From: Leishmania donovani
Lineage: Eukaryota > Euglenozoa > Kinetoplastea > Trypanosomatida > Trypanosomatidae
NCBI RefSeq assembly: GCF_000227135.1
Contig: NC_018260.1
Span: 1,281,555 to 1,345,554 of the forward strand
Length of the DNA stretch: 64,000 bases
Direction of reading: 5' to 3'
Shown one piece after another: positions 30,801 through 41,312 of this stretch (position 1 is the stretch's first letter; the number at the start of each line of letters is the position of its first letter). The notes beneath the pieces were generated by a model. The model searched no databases, was not told the origin of the DNA, and saw nothing but the letters and a program-made list of their open reading frames with translations. Position numbers and translations under genes: made by a program.

Positions 30801-32566
30801 ACAGCAGAATGGCTCATGGCATGATGCGGGCACTGAAGGGGCGCGGCGGTATGACTCGTTCTCGTTTTTTGCGCGGTGCCAGCTACGACGGCGACGAGGA
30901 GTCAGACGACAGTGATGCCTTGGTGATTGGTATTCGTGGCGGCGTTGGCTTGAGCAATCGAGCCACGAGCAGCGGCGGTGGCGGGCTGCCGTCCAACCTG
31001 AAGTCCTTTGTTTTGCTGCCAGATAAGAAGGTACGCCGGAGCCAGTCTGGCGAGGGCGATTCAGCTGACCCCTGCACGGTCGAGTTTGACAACTACCTGC
31101 GCAAGTTTGACGTAGACGAGACGCTCAGCCGCCTCGCTGGCAGAAAGGAGTGTCACTCCGTGGCTCTGGACCAGCTGGTGCGGACCTGGGTGACGGGGCA
31201 TAACACCTGCCTACTCCTGGGCAACGGCAACGGCCGCAGCACGCAGTCGCTTGACGTGGCTGTGGGGGCGGTGGAGAGCGCCATGGGCATATTGCGCGAG
31301 CGACTAAATGACCCGGCCAGTCGTGTCGAACTGCACATTTGCATGGGCGAAGTCGCTGATGACGAGGACAACGGTGGGGCGATGGTGCTAGACCTGCTGG
31401 CATCCTCCTCCTCCGACGACGAGGATGACGACAGCGACGACGACGAGCAGGAGAAGGGTGCGAGGTGGCAGCGCAAGGAGGCACCGCCGGCCTCACAGAA
31501 GAGCGGCCCAACCCGCCCCCCAGTGCAGCTGGCGCGCAGTCCGCTCTTTGGCACCTTTGTGAAGGGGCTCCGCTCCGTAAAAATCGACGACGCCACCACC
31601 GCCACGAGTGCGATTGGCCGCGCCTTGACTCTGGGGTTTATGCGGTTCAACATGTCCGCCCATTCCTCCCGGAACAACAGCATGTCGAACCTGTCCAGTC
31701 TCAGCAGCGCCGCGCTCAGCAAGGTACGCATCAGCTTCGCTACACTGCGGCTGAAGACTATCTGCCGAGGTGCAGACATGCGCAGCGCGCGGCTGAGCGC
31801 CTGCGAGAGCGCAACGAGCAAGAAGAAGTTTGGTGGCCAGGTGCGGCACAGCCGCTCCGTGGAGTACCGGGCCGACGTGCTTGTGTCCTCGCTTCTGCTT
31901 GTCTACTTCGGCACCGAGCACATGGTGCTCGACACCCTCGTGCAGTGCAGCCAGGCGTACCGCGCGACAGCGCGCGAGGAAGATGAAGGCATCGTGCATC
32001 CGAACGCACCGATGCGGGATCAGAAACCTGATTTCCATCCCGCCAGCTGGCCGAACGCAGTCGGGTTTCTTCAGTCACTTCTGTGTGACGCGCTGGGGGG
32101 TCGCACCCGCACGATGGCGTGCCTCTGCTTGTCCGAGTACGACACGCGCGCCACACTCTGGCTCCGAGCGGTGAGCCGGGCGAGACGCATCACAAACATG
32201 ACACCGAACTGCGGCAAAGTGCGCAACTACCTGCTGTACCTCCTGGAGCAGTACGAAAACCTGGCAGCACTGCAAAACCGTCGAAAGCAGGATGCGCGGC
32301 TGTTTCTACCGGCGCTGGGCACTCAAGCCAACTCTAAGCACCACAAGCGCGGCCGCCTCTCCGCTGTATCTTCGGGCAAGGAGTTCGACCAATGGTCGGT
32401 CTACTGCATCAAGAAGATGATCGCTGAGCTCGACGCGTTCGTGGCCACCCCGACAGGCGACACGCCTTCGCTTGAGCGGCTGGAAATCGCGAACGAGATC
32501 ATTGCAACTACGCAGCCGGATCCCCTTTTAAGTCATCCCCTGGCCTTCTTTTCGAGGAACTCCTGA
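27884..32566 (+). CDS. G4: large kinesin-like pseudo-motor protein with a residual P-loop
   Basis: This 1560-residue protein starts at MPSMSTAEDSG, the first ATG after a strong acceptor. The first 900 residues are Ser/Pro/Ala/Thr-rich and apparently disordered, without the GSMYGMGG repeats of its relatives. The kinesin-like domain spans about 933-1460 and is enlarged by insertions. GHNTCLLLGNGNGRSTQSL near 1104 sits where kinesins have GYN plus P-loop, and here G-N-G-R-S lines up with G-S-G-K-T. A VLDLLA segment is followed by an acidic Asp/Glu/Ser insertion (about 1173-1190), then RSPLFGTFVKGL at 1216, DALGGRTRTMACLCL near 1401 and NCGKVRNYLLYL at 1441. The Lys to Arg change makes hydrolysis doubtful, though weak nucleotide binding is conceivable. 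It is the least eroded P-loop in the array. Function unknown. Confidence 0.88.
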   Translation: MPSMSTAEDSGHWMATVMPPRSAGKPPLLQHSNGKESPRPARALVEAPECFANGQYFGLPCTLGNEDNDARSNSAVSSCSGDKSEELRCRAQRNRRWKTSSSSDTGARDEDAACPAAVSSVSSYYFSGHNMLTEVAHGCTGEQRFMENRDGMSTFHSSSSPASERAGDASEQSSRPIALLGATSPSVVQPATRIARVRAAAVAASSRAMPSTELDDPYHVLSMPTAGTLYLSSRTGSDRDSVDGESRFTARASQQDMYYMYTSTLTMSTDAPASPSKRQQRDGAAPRGGSASVASSCDRVCVPGIWEYDEWMLTARPATMETLSGHSSGTKALATDYERRAAQFPSPAAIDVTMGPSSQPSPTMAVCSPRTATPTTVSNELPAGTDLTAKAHSVPSARGSQPPRGAADSDASPKTKERPPASGCKSAAATVPPPPLGAFATPDVCIALKDFTTGMRSPTRNVVNDSTAVDGAVHQPVELRSHRVSDSGAPFSDASSSLLTAGKAPQQPPPRPYANDAANSGESKMHTVTSSISNGFLGGHRPAFVTTASLSTCPAALVPDHAPLLAFGVHPIRKDVDSRSCVPSPAASTASTAMPLLLSPQALATAGQPTSKAWPARPPEVPRAPARDSESGSPALAPSPDNTATECPPDVSRRAGSHSTATTVAGATSSTASTLSGGLIPSSSPMNTCAQSSDLKPPSIGPQTLSDSNGDTLLILSGGVRKPTPPSPRAPAARETSTSAAGGQSRPDVHVATSKLTAATPTASASMTSTPAMSPLASSRGLSDEGVASYATEAMCRPASQASKPAPHQLPKEPPQGFLVEGQTSRPVNPMIITLSSRPGAQRKATRPQEEAHGDGAVASRDSRKDAAFPTRSPCDWRRRLGFKQNREIVLPDSKSLRVSMSSLLEFRSLTMREQGKEMMPSTEEVSTHLMTRWNAVCALVVVDEDAVRKPCLVVSGLSVRVYEEDKSVTLANSRMAHGMMRALKGRGGMTRSRFLRGASYDGDEESDDSDALVIGIRGGVGLSNRATSSGGGGLPSNLKSFVLLPDKKVRRSQSGEGDSADPCTVEFDNYLRKFDVDETLSRLAGRKECHSVALDQLVRTWVTGHNTCLLLGNGNGRSTQSLDVAVGAVESAMGILRERLNDPASRVELHICMGEVADDEDNGGAMVLDLLASSSSDDEDDDSDDDEQEKGARWQRKEAPPASQKSGPTRPPVQLARSPLFGTFVKGLRSVKIDDATTATSAIGRALTLGFMRFNMSAHSSRNNSMSNLSSLSSAALSKVRISFATLRLKTICRGADMRSARLSACESATSKKKFGGQVRHSRSVEYRADVLVSSLLLVYFGTEHMVLDTLVQCSQAYRATAREEDEGIVHPNAPMRDQKPDFHPASWPNAVGFLQSLLCDALGGRTRTMACLCLSEYDTRATLWLRAVSRARRITNMTPNCGKVRNYLLYLLEQYENLAALQNRRKQDARLFLPALGTQANSKHHKRGRLSAVSSGKEFDQWSVYCIKKMIAELDAFVATPTGDTPSLERLEIANEIIATTQPDPLLSHPLAFFSRNS
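31404..31455 (+). other. acidic low-complexity insertion in G4
   Basis: A run of Ser, Asp and Glu codons (SSSSDDEDDDSDDDEQEK) interrupts the pseudo-motor domain between the DLL and SP-x-F-G segments. No other member has an insertion here. Confidence 0.85.
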
Positions 32567-33568
32567 GATGAAAGTGCATCGCGCGACATGGTGTTTGGCG
32601 TTTGTGCCCTGCCCAACTCTGCTGTGAGCGGAAACAGCAACGCAGCGAGCTGCATCAGGAGCACACAAGTGTGTTTTTTTGTGTGTGTGTGTCTTCATGT
32701 GCCCCACGGTAAGTGTGAGTCACATGCCTCGAGGGCCCTTCAGAGGGAACATGTCTGGCGCGCTTGCCTCCTCTCTCGTTTTACCAGCCGCTCCCTCTCT
32801 CCCTTTTGTTCGTCTGTTTCCTTTGTCCTTCGTATTTTTCGGCACAGCTATTCCTGCCGCGGATCACACACACGCACGCACACGCACGCACATAGTGCGC
32901 ATTGTTGTCTCGCCCGTTAGGCACCAAGTACCAAAAAAAAGCTGAAAAGCATACACAAACAAGCGCACAAAGGACCCGACTCAAATCGGTGCGTACTCCT
33001 CCCTCCTTGTTCCCCTCCTCCCCAAGGCCTCGCACACCGGCATGCATGTAAGCAGCAGGCGGCAGTGCGATCGCAGAGTGGAGAGAAGCGGAGGAATTCA
33101 TTCGACTTGGCTCAGCTCGGATTCTGGTTGAACCGAAGCCCTTGCCCTTTTGCCCCTGGCCCCTCACCCTTTCAAATTTTCTCTATCACACACCAGCTTA
33201 TCTGCAAGTATGTGTATGTGTGAGAGGGGGGGGGGCGAGGCGAGAAGAGCAGCAGCGACAGCACTGCTGCCCAAAGACGGCCCTCTGACACTCTTCACCC
33301 GACTCTCTTGCTTTTCCCCTCCCCTATACTCTCCGTCTGCTTTGATGCCTCTTGCAACCTTGCGTGTATTCCTCTTGCACACGTCGCGCCACTCCCATCC
33401 CACCCGACACCGAGTCACAGTGGTGATCAGCTCCGCAGCGATCTATTTTGTCGTCCACTTCTCTGCCGCTGTTGATGTTGTTGCGACAACGTTTCTCCAT
33501 TTTTGATCGTATGTGTAACACATTCGCTTATCCTTGAACATCCTTCTCACACCCAAGCCCTCACACGT

Positions 33569-33590
33569 ACACACACACACACACACACAC
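33569..33590. repeat. (AC)11 microsatellite
   Basis: An uninterrupted AC run about 110 bp upstream of the G5 acceptor. Confidence 0.9.
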
Positions 33591-33677
33591 GCAGGCCATC
33601 ATCTCTCTGTCTCAGCATCCGCTCCCCGCCCCCTTGATCCATTCCTGAAAGCCGATCCTGTGCTGTGCTGTGCGTGC

Positions 33678-33703
33678 TTCGCTCTGCGTTTTTGCGTGCG
33701 CAG
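33678..33703 (+). promoter_or_regulatory. candidate trans-splice acceptor for G5
   Basis: A T-rich tract ends in GCGCAG (AG at 33702-33703). The first ATG downstream is 33800, giving a 5' UTR of about 96 nt. Confidence 0.5.
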
Positions 33704-33799
33704 GAGTCTTTTCTCGTTGCTTCCTTCCGCTGACTCGCCACGTGCACGCATTCACTCCCTGTGCGTGTCTTGCTTGTGCGCCCCAAAGCTGAAGAAGCG

Positions 33800-36700
33800 A
33801 TGCAGCAGGTCGCCACAACGCCGGCAAGCAGTTTCGCACCGATCAAGAGTTCGGCGACTGCATTCGGTGCGTCAATGGCGGCGCAGGGTGCGCCAACACC
33901 GCCTCCCCCCCAGCAGCAGAGTGTGATGGCGGCGCAGGGCCAAGAGGCGGGCCCGAACCTCTGTGGCATGCCAGCTGGGTATCCGTCGGCGAATCAGCTG
34001 GAGCTCCAGCCAGTGGAGCAGGCCAACTACGATGCCAACGCGAACAAGGCCACCTACGCGAAGCGCCTGCGCCACGGTGAAGAGTACAAATCCGCCGCCG
34101 TGAACGGCGTGCAGCGCGCGGAAAAGCCTGTACTGGGGGCGGCCGATCCACAGCGGGTGAACAGCAACCTCCCCAGCGATTGCCCAGCAGTCGCCCGCTC
34201 GATGGTCGATCAGACGCGCTACACCTTCAACGTTGACCGCGGCTCCTTTGCGCACGACGCGTACCGCAACGGCGGCCTCGGCCTCGGCTCCTTTCATGGG
34301 GGCATGCCAGGCTCGATGGTGATGGGTCGCATGGGTTCCATGCTTGGCATGGGAGGCCCCATGAGATCCATGTACGGGATGGGCAGCATGTACGGCATGA
34401 ACGTGTCCCGCCCAGCCTCGCTGTTCGGGTCTATATACGGTAGCCAGTACGGGATGGTGCCGATGGAGTCGATATACAGCTTGGGGGGCTCGATGAACCG
34501 CATTGGGTCCATGTACAGCATGGGATCCATGTACGGCATGGGGATGCCGATGAGGTCCGCAATGGGTCCGATGAGCATGATGGGCTGCCCGACGGGATCG
34601 ATGTACGGCACGAACCCTGGCAGCCAGTTTGGCCTGAATGGATTCAGCAGCGTCTACGGCGATCAATTCCAACATGGCATGCGCGGCTCGCAGTACAACG
34701 GCGCCAGCAACTACGACATGTTTGGCTTCGGCAGTGGCTACCAGCCGCAGCCCGGCTACGGCCCCACCGGCATGACTGGCGCGGGCGAGGCAAGCGCCAC
34801 AAATGGTGCCGCCGATGCCGGCGCCTTCCCGCCGGGTCCTGTGGAACAGCCTGCAGCGTTGTCCACTAAGGCGCCGCTTCGGGCGGTCACGCAGACTTCT
34901 GGTGCGGAGAAGAAGAGCAGCGAGCGCAAGAACGGCGTGGCGGGTCTGCTGGTTATTTCTGCCGGCGTGAACCCGGCGACGACGGTGATGCTGTCGAGCG
35001 ACCCGCCAATTGCGATGGCTGCTGATGAGGTGCTGCGCACGGGTCCCAGCGCTCAGGCCACCGCCGTCGCGATCACGCGCAGTCCCAACTGCCAAGGTGT
35101 GTACAACAGCGTCAACGCTGGCCACAACACGGCGCTGCTGCTCGCGACAGACGGGTCGACGGAGTCCCGCTCGATGGCAGCGGAGGTGGTGAGGCAGGTG
35201 CTGACGGAAGCGCTGTCGGAAACGGCGAAGGCGGCTGCCAGCCACGGCTCTCTGGGCTACTACGACGCCCGTGTGTCGGCCTGTGCGCTGCGCAGCGCTA
35301 CGGAGGCGATCGACTGCGTCGAGGGCGACGCTGTCACGAATGTCGAGGTCGGCTCACATCCGGTGTTTGGGACGGCTTTTATGAACGTTGGCACGGTTAC
35401 AGTGCGCAAGATCGAGACGCACATGCCCCAGGTCGACGCGGCGATCACTGCGGCGTGCGGGAGGTCGGATTCCAAAGTGGCTGTCATCGAGGCCGTCGTG
35501 AAGCAGGTACGACCGTCGCAGAAGGGCAGCAGCCCCACGGACGTGCTGCTGTCCTCGATCCTGTTCCTCGTCAGCAACGTGACAATGGAGCAGCAGTCAT
35601 ACTTCGAGGCTTTCCGTAACGGCGCAAACGTACCACCGGCCCTCATCAAGGGCTGCATTGGCGGGGCGTGCCACACCGTGGCGGTGCTGTGCCTGCCCAA
35701 CTGCACCGACCCCTCGGCCGCCAATGAGGCAATGGCCTCACTCAACACAATCTGCAACATCGAAAACTCGACGCCGCGCAGTGGCAACCTCGCCCGGTTT
35801 ATCGCTTTCGCCACAGGAGAGAGCGACAAGATGAGGCAGAAGCCAAAGGTGGATGCAGCAGTTCTGGAGAAGGTGGACGCGATGCTGGCGGACGGCCGCT
35901 CCATCCTCCAGGACCCGCGCAACACCGTGCCTGTGGCATACCCATGCTCTCCACCGCGCACCCTGAGCCGCGCGGTGAACACGCCACAGCTCTCGTCGGG
36001 CGACATCAACGCCCACGCCACGGAGAAGGGGCGTGACGCGTCGAACCCGATTCGAGTGGTCGTCATCGCGAGCTCGCAGGCCAGCAAAACGTTTCCGCAG
36101 ACGTTCAACGTCGGCCCAGATGGCAAATCCATTGTGGACGCCGCTAGTGGCACCAAAGCATCTGTGCTGGAGCTGGTGACCTGTGCCCCGGAGGACTGGC
36201 GCAGCACGACGCCGGAGCTGGTGAACGAGGTGCAGACTCTGTTCCAGAACGGTAACAACACTGCCATCGTCGGCACCGTCTTGCCAAACGAGGTGAACGT
36301 GCTGAGCAAGCAGCCGCTGTGGATGTCCTACAAGAGCATGGTCTCCTCCCTCCTCAGCGTCGCCACACAGAAGTACAAGTTTGCTGAAGTGAGCCTCAGC
36401 ATCGCGCTTGTCGGCGGCAACGAGCTGCTCGCGGACCTTTTGGTCGGCACGGACTCGGCAGCCCCGGCGGCGCAGACCCCGCAGAAGCTCTCCGTGGCGT
36501 ATTCGCCGCTCTTCGGCCCTACCGTGTACAAGTCGACGATCATCAAGCAGCCTACACCGCTTCAGCTCGAATCCACCATCAACGGCGCCCTCTCCCGTGT
36601 GCCGACGATTATGCAGCAGTACCCGAACACGAAGACGGTGATCATCGCGTCGGCCGTCATGAAGGGTGTCACGTCCACGGATGTGTACACGAGCTCGATG

Positions 36701-37474
36701 CTGGCTGCCAGTGTCGTGGACCCGACCGTGCTCATCGACATCCTCGACAAGAAGCCGGACGTGCCGCATGAGCTGTTCGACTACGCGTTTGGCGGCCCGT
36801 GCTGTACCTTGTTCCTGGCCCACGTCATCCAGGGTGACACGGGCGTGGGGAAGGTCGTTGAGCTGATAAACCGACTCAATGCGACACAGAACCGCAGCGT
36901 CAGGACGTGCAGCGTGAAGAAGTTCATTGCCTTTGCCGAGGAGAGCCTGAAAAAGGCGGAAATCAAGGTAGCCGCGGCCAAGTCGGAGACGGAGAAGGAG
37001 ACAATTCTGCGCAGCAAGAAGAGTATGGAGGTGTTCCACGCAGAGTACAAGACCCTCATGGAGGATCCCGAGCATCACGACCCGAAGACGTACCGCCGCA
37101 GCGGAGGAGGCATCGGCTCCTCGGGGTCCGGGTCCGCCGCCGCCACCGCGGCCAACTCCGGCGCGAGCAAGACGCGCAGCCTTGCAACCCCAATCACCGG
37201 TGGAGTTTCGGCCGATAAGTCCCGGAAGAGCGCCGACGGCGACGAGAAGAGCAGCGAGCGAAACGCGAAGGCTGACGACGCCAAGTCGTCTGGCAGCCGC
37301 CACAGCTCTAGTCACAGGAAAGCTTCGGCAGACGGGAAGAAGCGGCGCAACTCCAGTAGTCGCGCTAAAGCCGACTACAAGCCCTCCAGCAGTCGTCACA
37401 GCTCCGGGTCGAGGCGCAGCTCGAAATCCTCATCTCACAAGCACCATCACAGATCCTCCAAGGACAAGAAGTAA
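33800..37474 (+). CDS. G5: two-domain kinesin-like pseudo-motor protein with basic Ser-rich tail
   Basis: This 1224-residue protein starts at MQQVATTPAS. The open frame extends upstream only to a GTG, and 33800 is the first ATG after the acceptor. Residues 163-327 are Gly/Met/Tyr-rich (GSMLGMGG, RSMYGMGSMYG). Two pseudo-motor domains follow. Domain A (about 379-670) has GHNTALLLATDGS at 439, SHPVFGT at 518, CIGGACHTVAVLCL at 619 and RSGNLARFIAFA at 659. Domain B (about 750-1045) has GNNTAIVGTV near 816, LLADLL, YSPLFGP at 900, AFGGPCCTLFLAHV at 996 and RTCSVKKFIAFA. After a charged helix, residues 1100-1224 form a Ser/Lys/Arg/His-rich tail (SSSRHSSGSRRSSKSSSHKH) like the N-terminus of G3. P-loop and switch motifs are absent from both domains. 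The basic tail could bind acidic microtubule tails or nucleic acid, but that is speculation. Confidence 0.88.
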   Translation: MQQVATTPASSFAPIKSSATAFGASMAAQGAPTPPPPQQQSVMAAQGQEAGPNLCGMPAGYPSANQLELQPVEQANYDANANKATYAKRLRHGEEYKSAAVNGVQRAEKPVLGAADPQRVNSNLPSDCPAVARSMVDQTRYTFNVDRGSFAHDAYRNGGLGLGSFHGGMPGSMVMGRMGSMLGMGGPMRSMYGMGSMYGMNVSRPASLFGSIYGSQYGMVPMESIYSLGGSMNRIGSMYSMGSMYGMGMPMRSAMGPMSMMGCPTGSMYGTNPGSQFGLNGFSSVYGDQFQHGMRGSQYNGASNYDMFGFGSGYQPQPGYGPTGMTGAGEASATNGAADAGAFPPGPVEQPAALSTKAPLRAVTQTSGAEKKSSERKNGVAGLLVISAGVNPATTVMLSSDPPIAMAADEVLRTGPSAQATAVAITRSPNCQGVYNSVNAGHNTALLLATDGSTESRSMAAEVVRQVLTEALSETAKAAASHGSLGYYDARVSACALRSATEAIDCVEGDAVTNVEVGSHPVFGTAFMNVGTVTVRKIETHMPQVDAAITAACGRSDSKVAVIEAVVKQVRPSQKGSSPTDVLLSSILFLVSNVTMEQQSYFEAFRNGANVPPALIKGCIGGACHTVAVLCLPNCTDPSAANEAMASLNTICNIENSTPRSGNLARFIAFATGESDKMRQKPKVDAAVLEKVDAMLADGRSILQDPRNTVPVAYPCSPPRTLSRAVNTPQLSSGDINAHATEKGRDASNPIRVVVIASSQASKTFPQTFNVGPDGKSIVDAASGTKASVLELVTCAPEDWRSTTPELVNEVQTLFQNGNNTAIVGTVLPNEVNVLSKQPLWMSYKSMVSSLLSVATQKYKFAEVSLSIALVGGNELLADLLVGTDSAAPAAQTPQKLSVAYSPLFGPTVYKSTIIKQPTPLQLESTINGALSRVPTIMQQYPNTKTVIIASAVMKGVTSTDVYTSSMLAASVVDPTVLIDILDKKPDVPHELFDYAFGGPCCTLFLAHVIQGDTGVGKVVELINRLNATQNRSVRTCSVKKFIAFAEESLKKAEIKVAAAKSETEKETILRSKKSMEVFHAEYKTLMEDPEHHDPKTYRRSGGGIGSSGSGSAAATAANSGASKTRSLATPITGGVSADKSRKSADGDEKSSERNAKADDAKSSGSRHSSSHRKASADGKKRRNSSSRAKADYKPSSSRHSSGSRRSSKSSSHKHHHRSSKDKK
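34294..34620 (+). repeat. degenerate GSMYGMG-type repeats in G5
   Basis: Irregular copies of G-[SR]-[MI]-[YL]-[GS]-M-G separated by 2-20 residues. Unlike G3, the units are not identical at the DNA level, which indicates an older expansion. Confidence 0.8.
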
Positions 37475-40400
37475 TCATCTGTGGCTCAATGGTGTGTGCA
37501 CGGAAGCCTCTCTCTCTGTTGGTGTGTAGCATGCAGCACGGCAGGCGACATCCGCACCGCCTTCTCTCCTTCGTCTTTACCTTATATTTCATAGTCTACT
37601 CCTTCTTTTTCTTCCCCCCCCCAACATTGTTGTTTCGCTTTCCTGTGTGCGTGCACGGCAGCGGCAGGAAGGGAAAGAGTCGGGTGTGGATCGATCTTAT
37701 TTGCAGTCCTTCCCCAGCCCCCTCGAGCATCCTTTCCTGCCTGCGCCGCAGCTGTGCTCCCCTCCCTCCCTCTGACAGCGACGCACATGCACCGCTGTAA
37801 GCGTTTTTTTATTCCTATTCGTTTTGCCGACTTTCTCTCTTCCCCCTCTTCGTCCCCTCTCTCCTCCCTCATCTTCTGTGAAGGCACCAAACCTCCTCCG
37901 CGAAACAGGTCCTGGGCTCTCTTTGCGCGCGTGTGCGAGTCTTTCCACCTGTCGTGTAGGGCGCACCGCGGTACGAGTGGGAGAGCTGCATCTCCCCATC
38001 TCGTGAGGAGAGTCTTTCAGTGCTCTTGCTCTCATTCTTTTTTCTAGTGTTTGCACGTGCGCGTCAGATGGAGGTTGACGTGGCCATTTCGATTGGTTCT
38101 TGTCTCATGCCGATTCTGTGTGCCAGCACGTAGGAAGGATCGTGTACATGTCTGTGCGTATGCGCAGAGATGCGCTCCATCACTTGTGTTTCTTGACTAT
38201 ACGAAGTCAGTACTCGTGCGAATGCCCCTGCGCTGCCTCCCCAGGTGTGCGGTGACTTTTTCGGTGACTGCTGTTGCTACATTTCTTTGAACGAGTTCCC
38301 GTGTTCCAATCTCTCTCTCTCTCTTTACACACGCAAGCCAGCCACGCGCTTTTTTTTCCCTGTGCTAAGCGGCTTTGCTTCCCCATTCCCCTCATCCTGC
38401 CTTGTGTGTCCTTTGACGTAGGAGACCGTGCAAGTGTGAAGTGTGCGCGTGTGTGCGTGTGTGTCTCCTTGCCTTCTTTATGGTTGTTGTGGTTCTCGCT
38501 ATTCTTTGCGCTTTTTGTCGATGTGCCACTTTTTTCTTTGATGTGGTTAGGCTCCGTTTTTGTCGCTCGTTATTCGGCTTTGCATAACTCGCTTTCTTGT
38601 GTGCGGGCCGAGTCTGGTGTCATCAGCCCCCCTCCCCCTTGCTCTATCCCTCCCAATCGCCTTCATCTCTTGTTATTTCTTCTCGCTTCTGGGTGCATTA
38701 CACCATACGCCACGGCGAGATGAAATCGAATAGAGCAGTACACACCCACACACAGACAGACAAGGAAGACGGAAAGACAACATGTGCGCCGCAACGGAAG
38801 TACCGCTGCCTCCTTCTTCGCCTAGGTCTCTCGTACACGTGTCTAGCACGCTCCATGATGCGTGCACACTGAAGCCGCTCTCTCCCTTTTTTTTTTCGTT
38901 GTGGTCTTGCTTATGCGTGCCGCCTCGGTGGTGCTTTTTTTTCGTGTTAGAGTCGCTCTTATTTGTGCGTGCTTTATTTTCTCTCCTCTCATCCTTCTCT
39001 TTTCGTTTTTACTTCTACAGGCACGCTAGAGTGTGACCTGTAGCGTGGCTTTCATGGAAGAACACAAGCTCTTCGCACTTCTGTGCTTTATTTTGCCGCT
39101 GCTGCTACCGCGTTGTGCTACTCTTGGTATGCTTGTAGATGCGCTTTCGCTGTGTAAGCCTCTTTCCTGGTCGGCTTGTCTCTGCATCCCCAGCAACACA
39201 CCCTTTAACGGTTCTCTCTATTGTTTTTCCATTATTTGCTTTCGATTGCAAGCACCATTTCGAGGGCTGCTGGGCACGCATATCTGCTTCTCCTGGTGTG
39301 TCTACGTTTGTGCGTGTGCGTGTGTGCTTCCTTGGCCTATGCACTTCTCGTTTCTCCCCTCCCCACTGTCCCGCCAACACCGCTACCTCTTCAAGCCTGG
39401 CCATTCTCCTCGGTGCACACACACACACACACATATTTGTCTCTACTTACCTTCTTCCTTCTGCTGTTTTTGCCTTTTCAGTAGCGTGGCCCCTCTTTTA
39501 GTTGGTTTCCTGTGTCCGGAGAGACAAAAGGCCCCAACTCCCCTCCACTTCTTTGCCCCTCCCCCGTCCTTCACGGTCTGGATGTTGGCAAGTACTCTCT
39601 TTTGTGATCTTGTCCTCTGCTGGTGCGCGCTGTGTAATGTTCTGTTTCTCTTTGCCCTGAGCTTGCTGTGATGGTTGTGGTTGCTCTCCACTCTGCGTCC
39701 GGAGCTGCAAAGGCGCTTGATTGCCTTTGCTCTTCTTGTATCCATTTCGTTCTTCACCCTGGTCGTGTTTCTTTATATTCATCTTTATGTGTGTGTGCGC
39801 GTGTGCATGTGAACAGACCGTTCCACTTCCGCGCCCCTGCGCCTACCCTCGTCGTGTACTCCTCGTCACATACTCGTCCCTCCCCCAGTTCTCTCCTCCC
39901 TCGCGCCTTCTTCTGCCTCGCTTCCCTCTCTCTCTTTCGGGAAGAGTGAGAGACCCGGAGAGGAGGGAAGCGTGATGGCAGGTCTGTGTGTGGTACGGAG
40001 AGAGGATGGAGGAGTGAAGTTGGAGTGCGATGACGTTGTGCGCGGATTTATATGGGCTCTTCTCGTTTGAATTTACGTGTATTCATCCCTGTCCGCGGAG
40101 TCCTACTCCGCATCCCAAAGGCACCCTACCCAATTCGATCCGTGATGCCCACTACGAGCAGCGCCATCCCCTCCCCCGTGCACACATTGATGACTGACTC
40201 AGAGGTTTACGTACAGAGACACAGACGCGGCCACTCCTCACAGAGGTGCGTGCAGCCATCGTTGCTTGAGCCATCCAGAGACCACCAGTACCACCAGCAC
40301 AACGAGCGAAATCTACGTGCCTTTCGAGTGATCGCTACCGACAGACACGTATATACAGATACACATACAGAGTCAAAGAGCATGTCGCACACTTCAGGCT

Positions 40401-40949
40401 CTGTACTCGTGCTTGTGGCAAGCAGCGCGCTTGTGGTGCCTCGGACCCAACTGTGCGTGCGTGCGTGTGCTCCCACCTTTCTTCCTCGTTTCATTGGTGT
40501 TCGACACGGATACGCTCATTCGTGGCTGTGGACTATTCTTATGGTCTCCCGAACTGTCTCGCGGGTGCTCTGTGTGCTTTTTGTGCCATCGACGCATCTC
40601 TCCATGTGCCTGTGCTCGCGCACGCTCCTTTTCCCGCTGCTTCCCTTTCCGCTTCAGCGGGGCAGATGGAGGTGGTGGTGCTTTTTTTTTTTGCGGCTTT
40701 GCCATGTGCGCTCGACGAGGCGCAAAGTGTGTGCGCGTGGATACGTCTGCGCTGCCGTGGTAGTCTCCCGCATCATGTGATGCACGCTCTTCCGTCAATT
40801 CTCGTCCTTCACACTTTGCCACGTCTGCGCCCGCGTGCTTACGGGTCGCTGCGGTCGGACTGCCTGTGCCCTCCCTCTCTTTTGTTTGTTGTCGTTTCTT
40901 CTTTCCTGGGGAGGATGTCGTTTCACCTGGGTGCCGCTCTGAGCCACCA

Positions 40950-40972
40950 CCCCCTCCCTCCCTCCCCACCCC
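40950..40972 (-). other. G-quadruplex-capable tract (minus strand)
   Basis: Five C-runs of 5, 3, 3, 4 and 4 separated by single T or A bases. The minus strand therefore has five short-loop G-runs, a classical quadruplex pattern; the plus strand could form an i-motif. Confidence 0.75.
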
Positions 40973-41312
40973 ACCATTCCTACGTGCCAAGAGGCTCAAA
41001 GAGCACCGAAGCGTCACTGAAAAAAGGAGAGGGCAAACCTGCAAGCGTCGCCTGGTCGCGAAGAAGAACAGTACAAGTGCAGGCGTTTATCGTAACCAAA
41101 ACCGGGTGTGAAGCACGTGCGTGCGTGCGATGTAGGGATATCGAATGCCCCACACACGTTTTTTTTGTTTGCAGCGCCACAGCACCCGCGTCAGCAACCT
41201 GCTTCGCTCCCCTTCACCTCGCTCCGCTGTTCACCTGTGCGCCACACCAGTATGCGTTCGTCTCATGTGTTTCTAGCGACGTACTCTTTCTCCCTCTTTT
41301 TTTTTGGTGTGT

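Larger units (their letters stand above)
32567..33799. other. intergenic region G4-G5 (1.2 kb)
   Basis: This is the shortest spacer. It carries two groups of CA runs, a run of ten G at about 33228 and the G5 splice acceptor. No gene is seen. Confidence 0.75.

Noticed and set aside
35738..37399. 553-codon open frame on the minus strand opposite G5
   Set aside because: It is a shadow of GC-rich codon usage in G5. The sequence is Arg/His/Val/Leu-rich without family motifs, and similar antisense frames face G1, G2, G3 and the other genes.
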